A stretch of 64,000 nt of DNA from Engelhardtia mirabilis (GCF_007748095.1 NZ_CP036287.1:2418001-2482000), one strand, 5' to 3'; counted from the stretch's first letter, positions 45,097 through 54,020 are shown. The notes: generated by a model not told the origin, from the letters alone. Program-made: numbers and translations.

Positions 45097-45836
45097 GGCT
45101 CTCGGTCCTGGTCGCCTGCTTGGCCTCGACCTCGTGCGTCGCATTCGGGGGCAGTCTGGACGACGTGCTCGAGCCCGAGCGCCCCGCACTGGCGGGGGAG
45201 ATCGTGGAGGGGCGCTACTTCGGTCCCGGGGGCGCCTGGTCCGTGACCTTGCCCCATCCGCCCCTGCTCGCCGCGTACGGTTCGATCGACGAGTACGACG
45301 CTTGGGCCGTTCCGATCACCGTGGAGGTCCCGGCCGAGGCCCCGATCCAGGCCGTGCGCTTCGCCCCGGTGACCAGGTTCACGTTCGAGACGGAGTTCTT
45401 CGTCGAGGTGGCCTGGTTGCCGCGCGCGGGCGGACCCACGTCCGATTTCGCGAGCTTCGAGGCGGCCGCCGTCTCGGGCTTCGAACAGGCCGCCGCGCGT
45501 CAGCCGGGGGGGCCGGCGCAGCTCTTGGTGCACGCACCCCTCGAACTGCCGGGCGGCCGGGGCTCGCGCTGGATCTACCAGCTCCATCGCGAGGGTTGGA
45601 TCCTGCCGTACCTGCCCAGGGAGCGGTCCTTCTTCGTGATCCGGGACCTGGTCGAGTTCGAGCAGGGCTTCGCGGCCTGCATGGGCGTCGTCAACCTCGT
45701 GGACCTGGCGGGGCTGGAGTCCCGCGAGGACCTCGACGAGCTGCTGCCCACGGCGCTGGCGCGCTACGGCCCGACCCTCGACGCGGTCACCGCCAGCTTC
45801 CGGGTCCACCCCCAGCCCGCCGGTCCAACCGACTGA
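45093..45836 (+). CDS. Predicted lipoprotein of unknown function, coupled to the previous gene
   Basis: A protein of 247 residues with a short signal sequence (MRLSVLVACLASTSCVAFGG) whose Cys is preceded by STS, close to a lipobox. The mature part alternates strands and turns (GAWSVTLPHPPLLAAYGSIDEYDA, FTFETEFFVEVAWLPRAGG), ending in a helix with FRVHPQPA. Its ATG overlaps the TGA of the first lipoprotein, so the two are likely partners in the envelope. The family is not recognised. Confidence 0.6.
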   Translation: MRLSVLVACLASTSCVAFGGSLDDVLEPERPALAGEIVEGRYFGPGGAWSVTLPHPPLLAAYGSIDEYDAWAVPITVEVPAEAPIQAVRFAPVTRFTFETEFFVEVAWLPRAGGPTSDFASFEAAAVSGFEQAAARQPGGPAQLLVHAPLELPGGRGSRWIYQLHREGWILPYLPRERSFFVIRDLVEFEQGFAACMGVVNLVDLAGLESREDLDELLPTALARYGPTLDAVTASFRVHPQPAGPTD

Positions 45837-45846
45837 GTGCTGCTCG

Positions 45847-45886
45847 GGTAGGCGTTCGTACGGTGCCAGGCACAAGACCGCCTACC
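45847..45886. repeat. 40-bp repeat unit related to the 131-bp palindrome
   Basis: The first 30 bases, GGTAGGCGTTCGTACGGTGC and then CAGGCACAAG, match the outer arm at 24196 except for the final base. It then ends CGCCTACC, the inverse of its own first eight bases. GTGCC-A-GGCAC forms a central palindrome. It lies between the second lipoprotein and pheA. It is a compact single unit of the same family as the large hairpin. Confidence 0.85.
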
Positions 45887-45959
45887 CCACCGCAAAACCT
45901 GCTCACGCTCCCGGCCGATCCGACCGATCGGACCTTGAGACGCCGAACACTCGCCTCCC

Positions 45960-46775
45960 ATGCATCGCCTCTCCACCGTTCTCCCCGTGGCCTTCAGCGG
46001 CGCACCCGGTGCCTACAGCGAAGAGGCCGCCCTGCGGCACTTCGGGCCCGGCGCGCCGACCCTGACCTGCCCGACCGCCGCCGACGCCATCCTCGCGGTG
46101 GACGATGGAAGAGCGGGCCATGCGGTGGTGGCGGTCGAGAACTCGATCACCGGCCCCTTCGCGGGGGTCGCCGAGGCGCTCATGGACTGCAAGGTCTTCG
46201 CGGTGGGGGAGGTCATGCTGCCGATCCGCCACTGCCTCCTGGGCGCGCCGGGGGCGCGGCTGGACGAGATCGCCGTGGTGACCTCGCACCAGATCGCCCT
46301 CTCCCAGTGCCGTGACTTCCTCGCCCGCTGGGGCGTCGCCACACGCACCTCGCCGGACACCGCCGACGCCGCCCGCGAGCTCGAGCGGACGAGCGACGCC
46401 GCCTTGGCGGTGATCGGCAGCCGGGCCCTGGCGGACCTCTACGGGTTGCAGGTGCTGGCCGAGGGCGTCGCCGACCACGCGGACAACACCAACCGCTTCA
46501 TGGTCATCGCCGCCAAGCCGACCTCGCCCGACGGCGCGCGGCGGACCGCCGCCCTGATCGGTCCCGGCGTCGCCCCCCGGTCCCTCAAGACCCTGCGGAT
46601 CCAGCTCGAGGCCCACGGCGCCAGCCGCGTGCGCGCCCCCTTCCTGGGCTCCAGCGACGGCTCGCGCTACCTGGTCGAGTTCGATCATCGCGCCGGCTAC
46701 GGCCCGGAGCTGGTCGAGCGGGCCTGCGCGCGCCTGCCGCACCGCTACCTGGGCTCCTGGGACCCCGAGAGCTGA
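45960..46775 (+). CDS. pheA: Prephenate dehydratase, monofunctional, with ACT domain
   Basis: A protein of 271 residues. The dehydratase domain starts VAFSGAPGAYSEEAALRHF and has VAVENSITGPFAGV and DAALAVIGSRALADLYGL. The C-terminal ACT domain has APRSLKTLRIQLEAHG. It converts prephenate to phenylpyruvate for phenylalanine, with likely feedback control through ACT. The catalytic TRF motif, usually N-x-TRF, reads TNRF here (DNTNRFMVI), so Thr is Asn. The start ATG follows the repeat by about 70 bp. Confidence 0.9.
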   Translation: MHRLSTVLPVAFSGAPGAYSEEAALRHFGPGAPTLTCPTAADAILAVDDGRAGHAVVAVENSITGPFAGVAEALMDCKVFAVGEVMLPIRHCLLGAPGARLDEIAVVTSHQIALSQCRDFLARWGVATRTSPDTADAARELERTSDAALAVIGSRALADLYGLQVLAEGVADHADNTNRFMVIAAKPTSPDGARRTAALIGPGVAPRSLKTLRIQLEAHGASRVRAPFLGSSDGSRYLVEFDHRAGYGPELVERACARLPHRYLGSWDPES

Positions 46776-46961
46776 TCGAGCGCAGTCCGTCGGCGAGTCC
46801 GAGGCTCGCTCGAATACGACTTCGTTTCAATACCTAGCATCTCCAGGGAAAGTGGGCCCCAGCGGCGCGCCAGTTCGGCGAACCGTTCCTGGGGAGAGAA
46901 GGAGGCGGGCGCAAGCAACCTTTCCAGGGTCGCAATCTCAGCCCGCCAGCCACTCTCGAAG

Positions 46962-48941
46962 ATGCTCAGCCTCCCCCTGGCGATTCTCGCCCTGACCCAG
47001 TCCGGACCTCCGCCCCAACCCGGGAACGGTGTCGCCTTCTTCGTCGACACTTTTGGTGCTACGCCCAACGATGACTCCGACGACGATGCCATCGCCATCC
47101 GGCAGGCGATCGATGCTGCGTCGTCGACCGATGACGACGTGATCGTCGTCTTCTCGGACGGCGTGTATCACTTGAAGTCGGCTGCACCCTCCGGCGGGAC
47201 TTGCGGTGCCCACGCGCAAGCGTTCGAGATTGGATCTGGATTCGATCCGGCCTACGTCGCCGACTCCTTCCACTTCTCGGGCAACGGTGCCGAGTTCGTC
47301 ATGGTGGACGGACCGGACTTCTGCGTGGAAGGTCTCGGGCAGAAGTCCATGGCCGACCTCAGCTTCATCCAGGTTCGAGTAGCCGAGAACTTCAAGGCGT
47401 CCGACTTCAGCCTGGACTATCTGGATTCCGCCGGCGATCCCGTGACCTCCACCATGGCGACGATCATCGCGGAGGCGAACAACGTGTTGGTTCCAGGCAG
47501 CAATCCACCCAAGTACGTCAGCACGACTGACGTGCAGATCCTGGCCGGGTACGGGCCGCCGGAGGTCGGCAGCTTCAGCAACTACTCGTTCAACGTGGTC
47601 ATCGACCCGGCAACGCTCAGCGTCAAGCCGAGCTGCGGAAATCGCAGTGTCGGGCTGATCGAGACGATCGATGCACCGACCGGGCAGTACAGGCTCTACC
47701 ACCAGAACATGGATCCAGGGTTCGACCAGGCAGCCGTCGGTGACCTGATCAAGATCCCTAGGCCCCAGATCGGAACTCAGGTTGCGATCAGGGTCGTACG
47801 CTCGACGGGAGTCGTGATCGAGGACGTCACCGTCCACTCCGCGCCGTTCTTCGCACTGCACTTCATCGGCACCACGGATACGGTCGTGGAGGGAGTGAGC
47901 ATCGTTCCCGGCCCGACCCCTGCGCTGGCGACGATCCCCCGTCTGTTCTCCGCCAACAGGGACGGCATCCACTTCCAGAGCCCTCGTGGCGTCGTCGAAG
48001 TAGTGAATTGCGAGATCACGCACACGGGTGACGACGCGATCGCGATTCACGGCGCCGGGCTGATAGTCGACGGCATTGGCGCAGATCCCCACGATCTGAT
48101 CGTCGATACCCAAGTGCTCGGTGGCGGCGCGGGGCCGATGGTCGGCGATAGTCTGCGCGCGTTCTTCGACTCGCCGACGCCTGGCGGGGACACGTACACC
48201 GACCTGACCGTCACGGCGTCGGCCTACCTCTCGGGTTCCACGTTCGCGATCTCGACTGCTCCAGCCCTGAGCTGGGGCGTCGGCACGTGGATGGAGAACT
48301 TCGATGCCATGGGTGTGGGCTACTTGGTAAGTGGCAACACCTGTTCCGAGATCGCAGGTCGCGGAACCATGATCCACTCGGGACCAGGGACGATCTTCGG
48401 AAACTCGATCGACCATACGGTCGGGACCGGGATCGCCGTTCACTCGGCGATCTACAACACCACTACCGACGCTCCGATTGCCGGTGTACCTCGCGGCGTC
48501 ACGATCGACGGCAACTACGTCACCCACGCCGCCCTGCGCGAGGGACCAGAGGACTTCTACCGCGGTGCTATCTCGGTCTATCACACCACCACCAAGAAGC
48601 AGCCGCAGAACTGGACCTCAGCCGATCTGATCCAGAACGCGGTCATCACCGGCAACGTGATGCGGAGTACGCACGGCCCGGACCTGCTGATCTCGAACAC
48701 CACGACTGCGACGGTGGTCGGCAATACGTTCCTGCTCTCGAACGTCCAGCCGCTCGGTGTGACGGATTCGTTCCGGATGGCGAACCTGGCGAGCCTGGTT
48801 GATCTCGAATGGGTGGACCAGATCCATTTCTCGGGCAACCATGTCCACGCATGGGGCAATCCCGGGGGCACGATCGTGGCCGAACGCAACACGTCGAGCG
48901 TGAGCCCGTCGCCCGCGAGTGGCGGATTCACGATCCACTGA
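46962..48941 (+). CDS. Secreted right-handed beta-helix protein (pectate-lyase-like), lower GC than neighbours
   Basis: A protein of 659 residues with a signal peptide (MLSLPLAILALTQSG). Residues 25-60 have the glycoside/pectin-type start GVAFFVDTFGATPNDDSDDDAIAIRQAIDAA, which begins many beta-helix enzymes. Parallel beta-helix repeats follow (RVVRSTGVVIEDVTVHSAP, VVEVVNCEITHTGDDAIAIHG, GRGTMIHSGPGTIFGNSIDHT). A 60-base sample (47041-47100) is 58% GC, whereas 36901-36960 is 73%. A carbohydrate-active function is possible but catalytic residues cannot be assigned. A strong hairpin terminator follows. Confidence 0.8.
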   Translation: MLSLPLAILALTQSGPPPQPGNGVAFFVDTFGATPNDDSDDDAIAIRQAIDAASSTDDDVIVVFSDGVYHLKSAAPSGGTCGAHAQAFEIGSGFDPAYVADSFHFSGNGAEFVMVDGPDFCVEGLGQKSMADLSFIQVRVAENFKASDFSLDYLDSAGDPVTSTMATIIAEANNVLVPGSNPPKYVSTTDVQILAGYGPPEVGSFSNYSFNVVIDPATLSVKPSCGNRSVGLIETIDAPTGQYRLYHQNMDPGFDQAAVGDLIKIPRPQIGTQVAIRVVRSTGVVIEDVTVHSAPFFALHFIGTTDTVVEGVSIVPGPTPALATIPRLFSANRDGIHFQSPRGVVEVVNCEITHTGDDAIAIHGAGLIVDGIGADPHDLIVDTQVLGGGAGPMVGDSLRAFFDSPTPGGDTYTDLTVTASAYLSGSTFAISTAPALSWGVGTWMENFDAMGVGYLVSGNTCSEIAGRGTMIHSGPGTIFGNSIDHTVGTGIAVHSAIYNTTTDAPIAGVPRGVTIDGNYVTHAALREGPEDFYRGAISVYHTTTKKQPQNWTSADLIQNAVITGNVMRSTHGPDLLISNTTTATVVGNTFLLSNVQPLGVTDSFRMANLASLVDLEWVDQIHFSGNHVHAWGNPGGTIVAERNTSSVSPSPASGGFTIH

Positions 48942-48968
48942 TCAAGGGGCTCGGAACTGAGAGCGAGG

Positions 48969-48993
48969 GGGGGGGCGGATCAGCCGCCCCCCC
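48969..48993. terminator. 10-bp perfect G/C hairpin after the beta-helix gene
   Basis: GGGGGGGCGG pairs with CCGCCCCCCC around the loop ATCAG, 28 bp beyond the stop codon. An A-rich stretch follows on the plus strand (AGAAGAA) rather than a T-run. Confidence 0.75.
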
Positions 48994-49305
48994 AGAAGAA
49001 CTCGCACCCGGACGAGGGGAGCGCTTCGAGGCGACGGGGCCGACCCGAGCCGGGTCGTCAGGGGGCGACCGTCGGCGAAGAGGTGGTGCGCCCTGCGCAG
49101 GGGTCGTGGGCGTCCAACCGCCGGCCCGGGGAGGTCTGGGAGCGCCGAGCCGAAGTCCGCGTCGGACCGGCGGCTGACGGGGTTGCGACCGCTCGTGACC
49201 GAGCCTGAGTCTGGACAGCGGGCGCCTCCTTGCCTCAAAGGAGATATACGGGTCGAAAAAGCTGCTCAGAGTCCACGGGGCAGGCGATAGGGTTTCAGGC
49301 GACTT

Positions 49306-49353
49306 GGAGGTCTCGTTATCCAGGCGGCCGGCGGGCGGCCGCCGCGGACCTCC
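49306..49353 (+). promoter_or_regulatory. Nested hairpin in the ccoNO leader
   Basis: GGAGGTC (49306-49312) pairs with GACCTCC (49347-49353). Inside it GGCGGCC (49323-49329) pairs with GGCCGCC (49337-49343). The structure ends three bases before the GTG at 49357 and its 5' arm contains the only GGAGG near the start. It could affect translation or RNA stability of the oxidase genes; a role is not shown. Confidence 0.4.
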
Positions 49354-49356
49354 GAA

Positions 49357-51681
49357 GTGCCACAGCGCCAGTCCCTCATGGCCACCACCGTCCCTCCCTC
49401 GCCAGCGGTCGAGACCTTCCGCTACGACGACGACATCGTCCGAAAATTCGTCTTCGCCACCGTCCTCTGGGGCGTGGTGGGGACGTTGGTCGGGCTGCTC
49501 CTCGCTTTGCAGTTGGCCGCACCGGCCCTGAATTTCGACCTGCCCTGGTTGAGCTTCGGCCGCCTGCGCCCGCTGCACACCAACGCGGTCATCTTCGCCT
49601 TCGCCGGCAACGGCATCTTCGCGGCGATCTACTACTCGTCCCAGCGCCTGCTCAAGGCGCGCATGTTCAGCGACCTGCTCGGTCGGCTGCACTTCTGGGG
49701 CTGGCAGGCGATCATCGTCGCGGCGGCGATCACCCTGCCCCTGGGGATCACCCAGTCCAAGGAGTACGCGGAGCTCGAATGGCCCATCGACATCGCCGTC
49801 GTGGTCGTTTGGGTGATCTTCGCGATCAACTTCTTCGGGACCCTGGCGCGGCGGCGCGAGCGCCACCTGTACGTGGCCATCTGGTTCTACATCGCCACGA
49901 TCGTCGCGATCGCGGTGCTGTACATCGCGAACAACCTCGTCCTGCCGGTCACGGCGACCAAGAGCTACTCGGTCTACGCCGGGGTGCAGGACGCGTTCAT
50001 GCAGTGGTGGTACGGCCACAACGCGGTCGCGTTCTTCCTGACCACGCCCTTCCTGGGGCTGATGTACTACTTCCTGCCCAAGGCGGCAGGGAGGCCGGTG
50101 TTCAGCTACCGGCTCTCGATCCTCCACTTCTGGTCGATCGTGTTCATCTACATCTGGGCCGGCCCGCACCACCTGCACTACACGGCGGTGCCGGCCTGGA
50201 TGAGCACCCTCGGGATGCTCTTCTCGCTGATGCTGTGGATGCCGAGCTGGGGCGGGATGCTCAACGGCCTTCTGACCCTGCGCGGCGCGTGGCACAAGGT
50301 CACCGAGGACCCGATCCTCAAGTTCTTCGTGGTCGGCGTGACCTTCTACGGCATGAGCACCTTCGAGGGCCCGATGCTCTCGATCAAGAGCGTCAACGCC
50401 CTCAGCCACTACACCGACTGGACCATCGCCCACGTCCACGCCGGCGCCCTCGGCTGGAACGGGTTCATGATCTTCGGGATGCTCTACTGGCTGGCGCCGC
50501 GTCTGTACCAGGCGCCGCTGCACAGCCGGGCATTGGCTACGACCCACTTCTGGATCGGCACGGTCGGGATCGTGCTCTATATCGTCCCGATCTACATCGC
50601 CGGCCTGACCCAGGGCCTGATGTGGCGCGCCTTCGACGCTTCCGGGGTGTTGTCCTACGGGGACTTCCTCGAGACGGTCCTGGAGCTGCGTCCGCTCTAC
50701 GTGCTGCGCGCCGTGGGCGGGTCGCTCTACATCGTCGGCCTGCTGATCGGTGGCTACAACCTGATCCGCACCTGGGGCGCACGCCCGGCGAAGTACGCCG
50801 AGCAGGTCGCCGAAGCCGCGCCCCTGGCCCGCAACTTCGTCGATCCGCCGGTACCGGACAGCCCCCTGGAGGGCGTCTCCAACGTCGGCCGCAAGCTCGA
50901 CTACTGGTTCCGCGCCGACTGGCACCGCCGCTGGGAGCGTCGCCCCCTGCGCTTCACGGTCTGGGTCGCGATCGCGGTCGTCTCCGCTTCGCTGTTCGAG
51001 ATCATCCCGACCTTCGCGATCAAGTCGAACGTGCCGACGATCGCGTCGGTGCAGCCCTACACCCCGCTCGAGCTGGCCGGGCGCGACCTGTACGTGTCGG
51101 AGGGCTGCTACAACTGCCACTCGCAGATGATTCGGCCCATGCGCCACGAGACGGAGCGCTATGGCGAGTACTCGAAGGCCGGGGAGTTCATCTACGACCG
51201 GCCCTTCCAGTGGGGCTCGCGGCGGATCGGCCCGGATCTGGCGCGCGAGGGACAGACCAACACCTCGATCGCCTGGCACGTGCGCCACATGAACCGGCCT
51301 TCCGATACGAGCCAGGGCTCGATCATGCCGGCCTACCCGTGGTTGCTCGAGGACGACCTCGATTTCGAGGGCATCCAACGCAAAGTCGACGTGATGGCGG
51401 CCTTCGACGTGCCCTACGGCCCCGAGTTGGGTGATGCGCCGGGAATGGCGCGGGTCCAGGCCCAGGAGTTGTTCGACCGCTTCATCGCGGAGCTCTCGGA
51501 GAACGAGCGACCCGAGTGGGAGGGCAGTGGCCTCCAGGACAAGCAGATCATCGCCCTGGTGGCCTACCTGCTGCGCCTGGGGGTCGACATCAACAAGCCG
51601 ATCCCCGGCACCAAGGCGGCCGAGCTGGCCGCTGCGGCCGCGAATGGCGCGTCGAAGGAGGTGCCCAGTGGTACTCGCTGA
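49357..51681 (+). CDS. ccoNO: cbb3-type cytochrome c oxidase, fused subunits I and II (CcoN-CcoO)
   Basis: A protein of 774 residues. CcoN occupies about residues 20-500, with 12 membrane helices and haem/copper histidines in LRPLHTNAVIF, YGHNAVAFFLT, GPHHLHYTAVP and AHVHAGALGWNG. CcoO starts near residue 525 with one anchor helix and carries one haem c site, CYNCHSQMIRP (Cys584-His588). Fusion of N and O is known in Bacteroidetes and planctomycetes. The enzyme reduces oxygen with high affinity and pumps protons. The start is GTG at 49357; an ATG at 49378 is possible. It is the first gene of the cco operon. Confidence 0.97.
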   Translation: MPQRQSLMATTVPPSPAVETFRYDDDIVRKFVFATVLWGVVGTLVGLLLALQLAAPALNFDLPWLSFGRLRPLHTNAVIFAFAGNGIFAAIYYSSQRLLKARMFSDLLGRLHFWGWQAIIVAAAITLPLGITQSKEYAELEWPIDIAVVVVWVIFAINFFGTLARRRERHLYVAIWFYIATIVAIAVLYIANNLVLPVTATKSYSVYAGVQDAFMQWWYGHNAVAFFLTTPFLGLMYYFLPKAAGRPVFSYRLSILHFWSIVFIYIWAGPHHLHYTAVPAWMSTLGMLFSLMLWMPSWGGMLNGLLTLRGAWHKVTEDPILKFFVVGVTFYGMSTFEGPMLSIKSVNALSHYTDWTIAHVHAGALGWNGFMIFGMLYWLAPRLYQAPLHSRALATTHFWIGTVGIVLYIVPIYIAGLTQGLMWRAFDASGVLSYGDFLETVLELRPLYVLRAVGGSLYIVGLLIGGYNLIRTWGARPAKYAEQVAEAAPLARNFVDPPVPDSPLEGVSNVGRKLDYWFRADWHRRWERRPLRFTVWVAIAVVSASLFEIIPTFAIKSNVPTIASVQPYTPLELAGRDLYVSEGCYNCHSQMIRPMRHETERYGEYSKAGEFIYDRPFQWGSRRIGPDLAREGQTNTSIAWHVRHMNRPSDTSQGSIMPAYPWLLEDDLDFEGIQRKVDVMAAFDVPYGPELGDAPGMARVQAQELFDRFIAELSENERPEWEGSGLQDKQIIALVAYLLRLGVDINKPIPGTKAAELAAAAANGASKEVPSGTR

Positions 51682-51865
51682 TCTGACCGCCGGCCTGCCG
51701 GCCCTGCTCGGCCTGGTCTGGCTCAAGGACCTGGCCACGGTGCTGTTCTTCCTGTTCTTCGTGGGCGTGATCGTGCTCCTGGTGGTGCGCGGCAAGGCGC
51801 ACTACGAACCCCAATCCAGAATCCCCCTCGAAGACGACGTGGTCGAGCCCCGGGAGGTGCGCTGA
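51668..51865 (+). CDS. ccoQ: CcoQ-like small subunit of cbb3 oxidase
   Basis: A protein of 65 residues with one membrane helix (LATVLFFLFFVGVIVLLVVRG) and a short cytoplasmic tail (HYEPQSRIPLEDD), the CcoQ/FixQ form. It starts at a GTG that overlaps the end of ccoNO by 14 bases, with GGAGG at 51657-51661 as ribosome site. It is followed immediately by ccoP. CcoQ stabilises the oxidase complex in other bacteria. Short length limits certainty about homology, but position and topology agree. Confidence 0.8.
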   Translation: MVLADLTAGLPALLGLVWLKDLATVLFFLFFVGVIVLLVVRGKAHYEPQSRIPLEDDVVEPREVR

Positions 51866-51866
51866 C

Positions 51867-52490
51867 ATGAGCGAACCCGAGAACGAACTGCTGCTGGACC
51901 ACGAGTACGACGGCATTCGCGAGTACGACAACCCTCTGCCGGCCTGGTGGGTCTACACCTGGCTGGCGACGGTGCTGATCTGCTTCCCGTACGTCGCCTG
52001 GTTCCACGGCGCGGAAGGGCGCACGATCCAGGACCAGTACGAGCAGGAGCTGACCGACTTCGCCCAGGCCATGATCGCCACCTACGGTGATCTCGACGCC
52101 GACCAGGACACGATCCTGCGCTACATGCAGGACGACGTGGCCATGGCCGGGATGGCCAGCCAGTTCAAGGGCAAGTGCGCCACCTGCCACCGCGCCGACG
52201 GCTCCGGCAACGTGGGGCCCAACCTGACCGACGACTCCTGGATCAACGTTACCAAGGTCGAGGACATCGTCGGCGTGATCCGCAACGGCGTGCCGGCCAA
52301 GGGCATGACCGCCTGGGGCGGGACTTTCTCGGACACCCAACTGGTGCTGATGGCGGCCTACGTCGCCTCGCTGCGACTGCACCCGGTGGACGGCAAGGCG
52401 CCCCAGGGCAACGAGATTGCGCCCTGGCCCGAGCTGGCGCCGACGGCGAACGCCTCCGGCGCTCCTGCCGCCGACGCGGGGACGCAATAG
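51867..52490 (+). CDS. ccoP: CcoP-like cytochrome c subunit with a single haem site
   Basis: A protein of 207 residues. The N-terminus HEYDGIREYDNPLPAWW is the conserved cytoplasmic lead of CcoP, followed by a membrane helix (WVYTWLATVLICFPYVAWF). There is one CxxCH (KGKCATCHRADGSGNVGPNL) and a Met ligand in KGMTAWGG. Standard CcoP has two haem c sites and about 300 residues; this one is shorter with one site. It feeds electrons to CcoN through CcoO. The ATG lies one base after the ccoQ stop. Confidence 0.92.
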   Translation: MSEPENELLLDHEYDGIREYDNPLPAWWVYTWLATVLICFPYVAWFHGAEGRTIQDQYEQELTDFAQAMIATYGDLDADQDTILRYMQDDVAMAGMASQFKGKCATCHRADGSGNVGPNLTDDSWINVTKVEDIVGVIRNGVPAKGMTAWGGTFSDTQLVLMAAYVASLRLHPVDGKAPQGNEIAPWPELAPTANASGAPAADAGTQ

Positions 52491-52598
52491 CGCCCCGTAC
52501 CCGGGCGGGCGTCACGACGACCGACGCCCGCCCGGGTCCGACCGATCCTTCTCGTCCGACCTCCCAGTCACCACCGTCCCTCCCGGGAGGAGGCCATC

Positions 52599-54020
52599 GT
52601 GAGCCCGCTCACCGACCACAACGCACCGTCGCGACCCCAGGATGGGGTCCTCGCAACCCTGAACGAGGACGGCAGCCGCCGCTGGCTGCGTCCGAAGCTG
52701 GCCAAGGGCCGCTTCCTGCCGCGCCGCGCGGTCGTGGCCTGGGCGCTGATCGCCCTGTTCACGATCACGCCCTTCATCAAGATCGACGGAACACCCCTGT
52801 TCCAGTTCGACGTCGCACACCGGCGCTTCACCTTCTTCGCGACGACCTTCAACGCCGACGAGACCCTGCTGCTCGCGCTGCTGGTGGTCTCGATCTTTGT
52901 CGGGATCTTCTTCGTGACCGCGCTCTTCGGTCGCGCCTGGTGCGGCTGGGCCTGTCCGCAGACGGTCTACATGGAGTTCGTCTACCGGCCCCTCGAGCGC
53001 TTCTTCGACGGCAAGCACTACACCAGCGGCGGGCGCACGCCCATGCCGAACTGGCGGCGAGCGCTCAAGTACGTCGCCTTCACGTTGATCTCGCTGCACC
53101 TGGCCAACACCTTCCTGGCCTGGTTCGTGGGCGTCGACGCCATGTTCGAGTGGACGCGGCAGTCGCCTTTCGAGCACCCGGGTCCCTTCGTCCTGGTCCT
53201 GGTGGTGACGGCGCTGATGATGCTCGACTTCTGCTTCTTCCGAGAGCAGATGTGCACCCTGGCCTGCCCCTACGGCCGGCTCCAGTCGGTGCTGCTCGAC
53301 AAGGACTCGATGATCGTCGGCTACGACGCCCGGCGCGGCGAGCCGCGCGGCAAGCTCAAGAAGGGTGCGCAAGCCGAGGGTCGCGGCGACTGCGTCGACT
53401 GCAAGCTGTGCGTGCAGGTTTGCCCGACCGGCATCGACATCCGCGACGGACTGCAGCTCGAGTGCGTGGGCTGCACCCAATGCATCGACGCCTGCGACGG
53501 CGTGATGGACAAGATCGGCAAGCCCCGGGGCCTGATCCGCTACAGCTCCGAGAACCGCCTGGCGGGGATCGCGCCCAAGTTGCTGCGCCCGCGGGTGGTG
53601 CTCTACCCGATCGTGCTGGTCGTCATGCTGAGCGCCTTCGGCTTCGCCCTGGCCAAGCGCTCGCCCCTCGAGATCGAGCTCCTGCGGGTGCGTTCGACGC
53701 CCTACGAGGTGCTCGAGGACAGCCGGGTGTCCTCCAAGGTGCACGTCAAGCTGACCAACCGCGACGACGCGCCCCGCCGCTACAGCCTGGCCGTCGACGG
53801 CCAGGGCGCGGAACTGCTGGCGCCGGCCTTCCCGGTCACGATCGAGCCCGCCGACGACTTCGAGTCGACCGTCTTCGTGCTCGTGGACCGGGAGCGCTTC
53901 GAGCGCGGTCGCGCCGACGTCGTCTTCCGCGTGGTTGACGACCTGGGCCGCGAGACGCTGAAGCGGGGCTACGTGATGGGGCCGCTCTTCAGCTCGAGTT
54001 CGAAGGCGGGTGACCAATGA
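52599..54020 (+). CDS. ccoG: cbb3 oxidase assembly/copper-linked iron-sulfur protein CcoG (FixG)
   Basis: A protein of 473 residues with five or so membrane helices, a CxxxCP motif in the membrane domain (WCGWACPQTVYMEFVYRPLERF), a second Cys cluster (CTLACPYGRLQS) and two 4Fe-4S motifs (CVDCKLCVQVCPTGIDI and CVGCTQCIDACD). A C-terminal Ig-like periplasmic domain follows. CcoG reduces copper for delivery to the oxidase. The GTG at 52599 has GGGAGGAGG upstream. It overlaps the FixH gene by four bases (ATGA). Confidence 0.96.
   Translation: MSPLTDHNAPSRPQDGVLATLNEDGSRRWLRPKLAKGRFLPRRAVVAWALIALFTITPFIKIDGTPLFQFDVAHRRFTFFATTFNADETLLLALLVVSIFVGIFFVTALFGRAWCGWACPQTVYMEFVYRPLERFFDGKHYTSGGRTPMPNWRRALKYVAFTLISLHLANTFLAWFVGVDAMFEWTRQSPFEHPGPFVLVLVVTALMMLDFCFFREQMCTLACPYGRLQSVLLDKDSMIVGYDARRGEPRGKLKKGAQAEGRGDCVDCKLCVQVCPTGIDIRDGLQLECVGCTQCIDACDGVMDKIGKPRGLIRYSSENRLAGIAPKLLRPRVVLYPIVLVVMLSAFGFALAKRSPLEIELLRVRSTPYEVLEDSRVSSKVHVKLTNRDDAPRRYSLAVDGQGAELLAPAFPVTIEPADDFESTVFVLVDRERFERGRADVVFRVVDDLGRETLKRGYVMGPLFSSSSKAGDQ

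Larger units (their letters stand above)
48942..49356. other. 415-bp region between the beta-helix gene and the cbb3 operon
   Basis: It contains the hairpin at 48969 and a leader structure at 49306. It must carry the cbb3 promoter. I found no TTGAT-N4-ATCAA FNR-type box. AAGGAGATATAC at 49238-49249 looks like a ribosome site but no start codon follows in range. Nothing else is recognisable. Confidence 0.5.

Noticed and set aside
49238..49249. AAGGAGATATAC, a very strong ribosome-site-like sequence
   Set aside because: No ATG, GTG or TTG opens a useful frame within reach; the ccoNO start is over 100 bases further on.
49201..49356. FNR/anaerobox search upstream of the cbb3 operon
   Set aside because: No TTGAT-N4-ATCAA-like site is present in the region.
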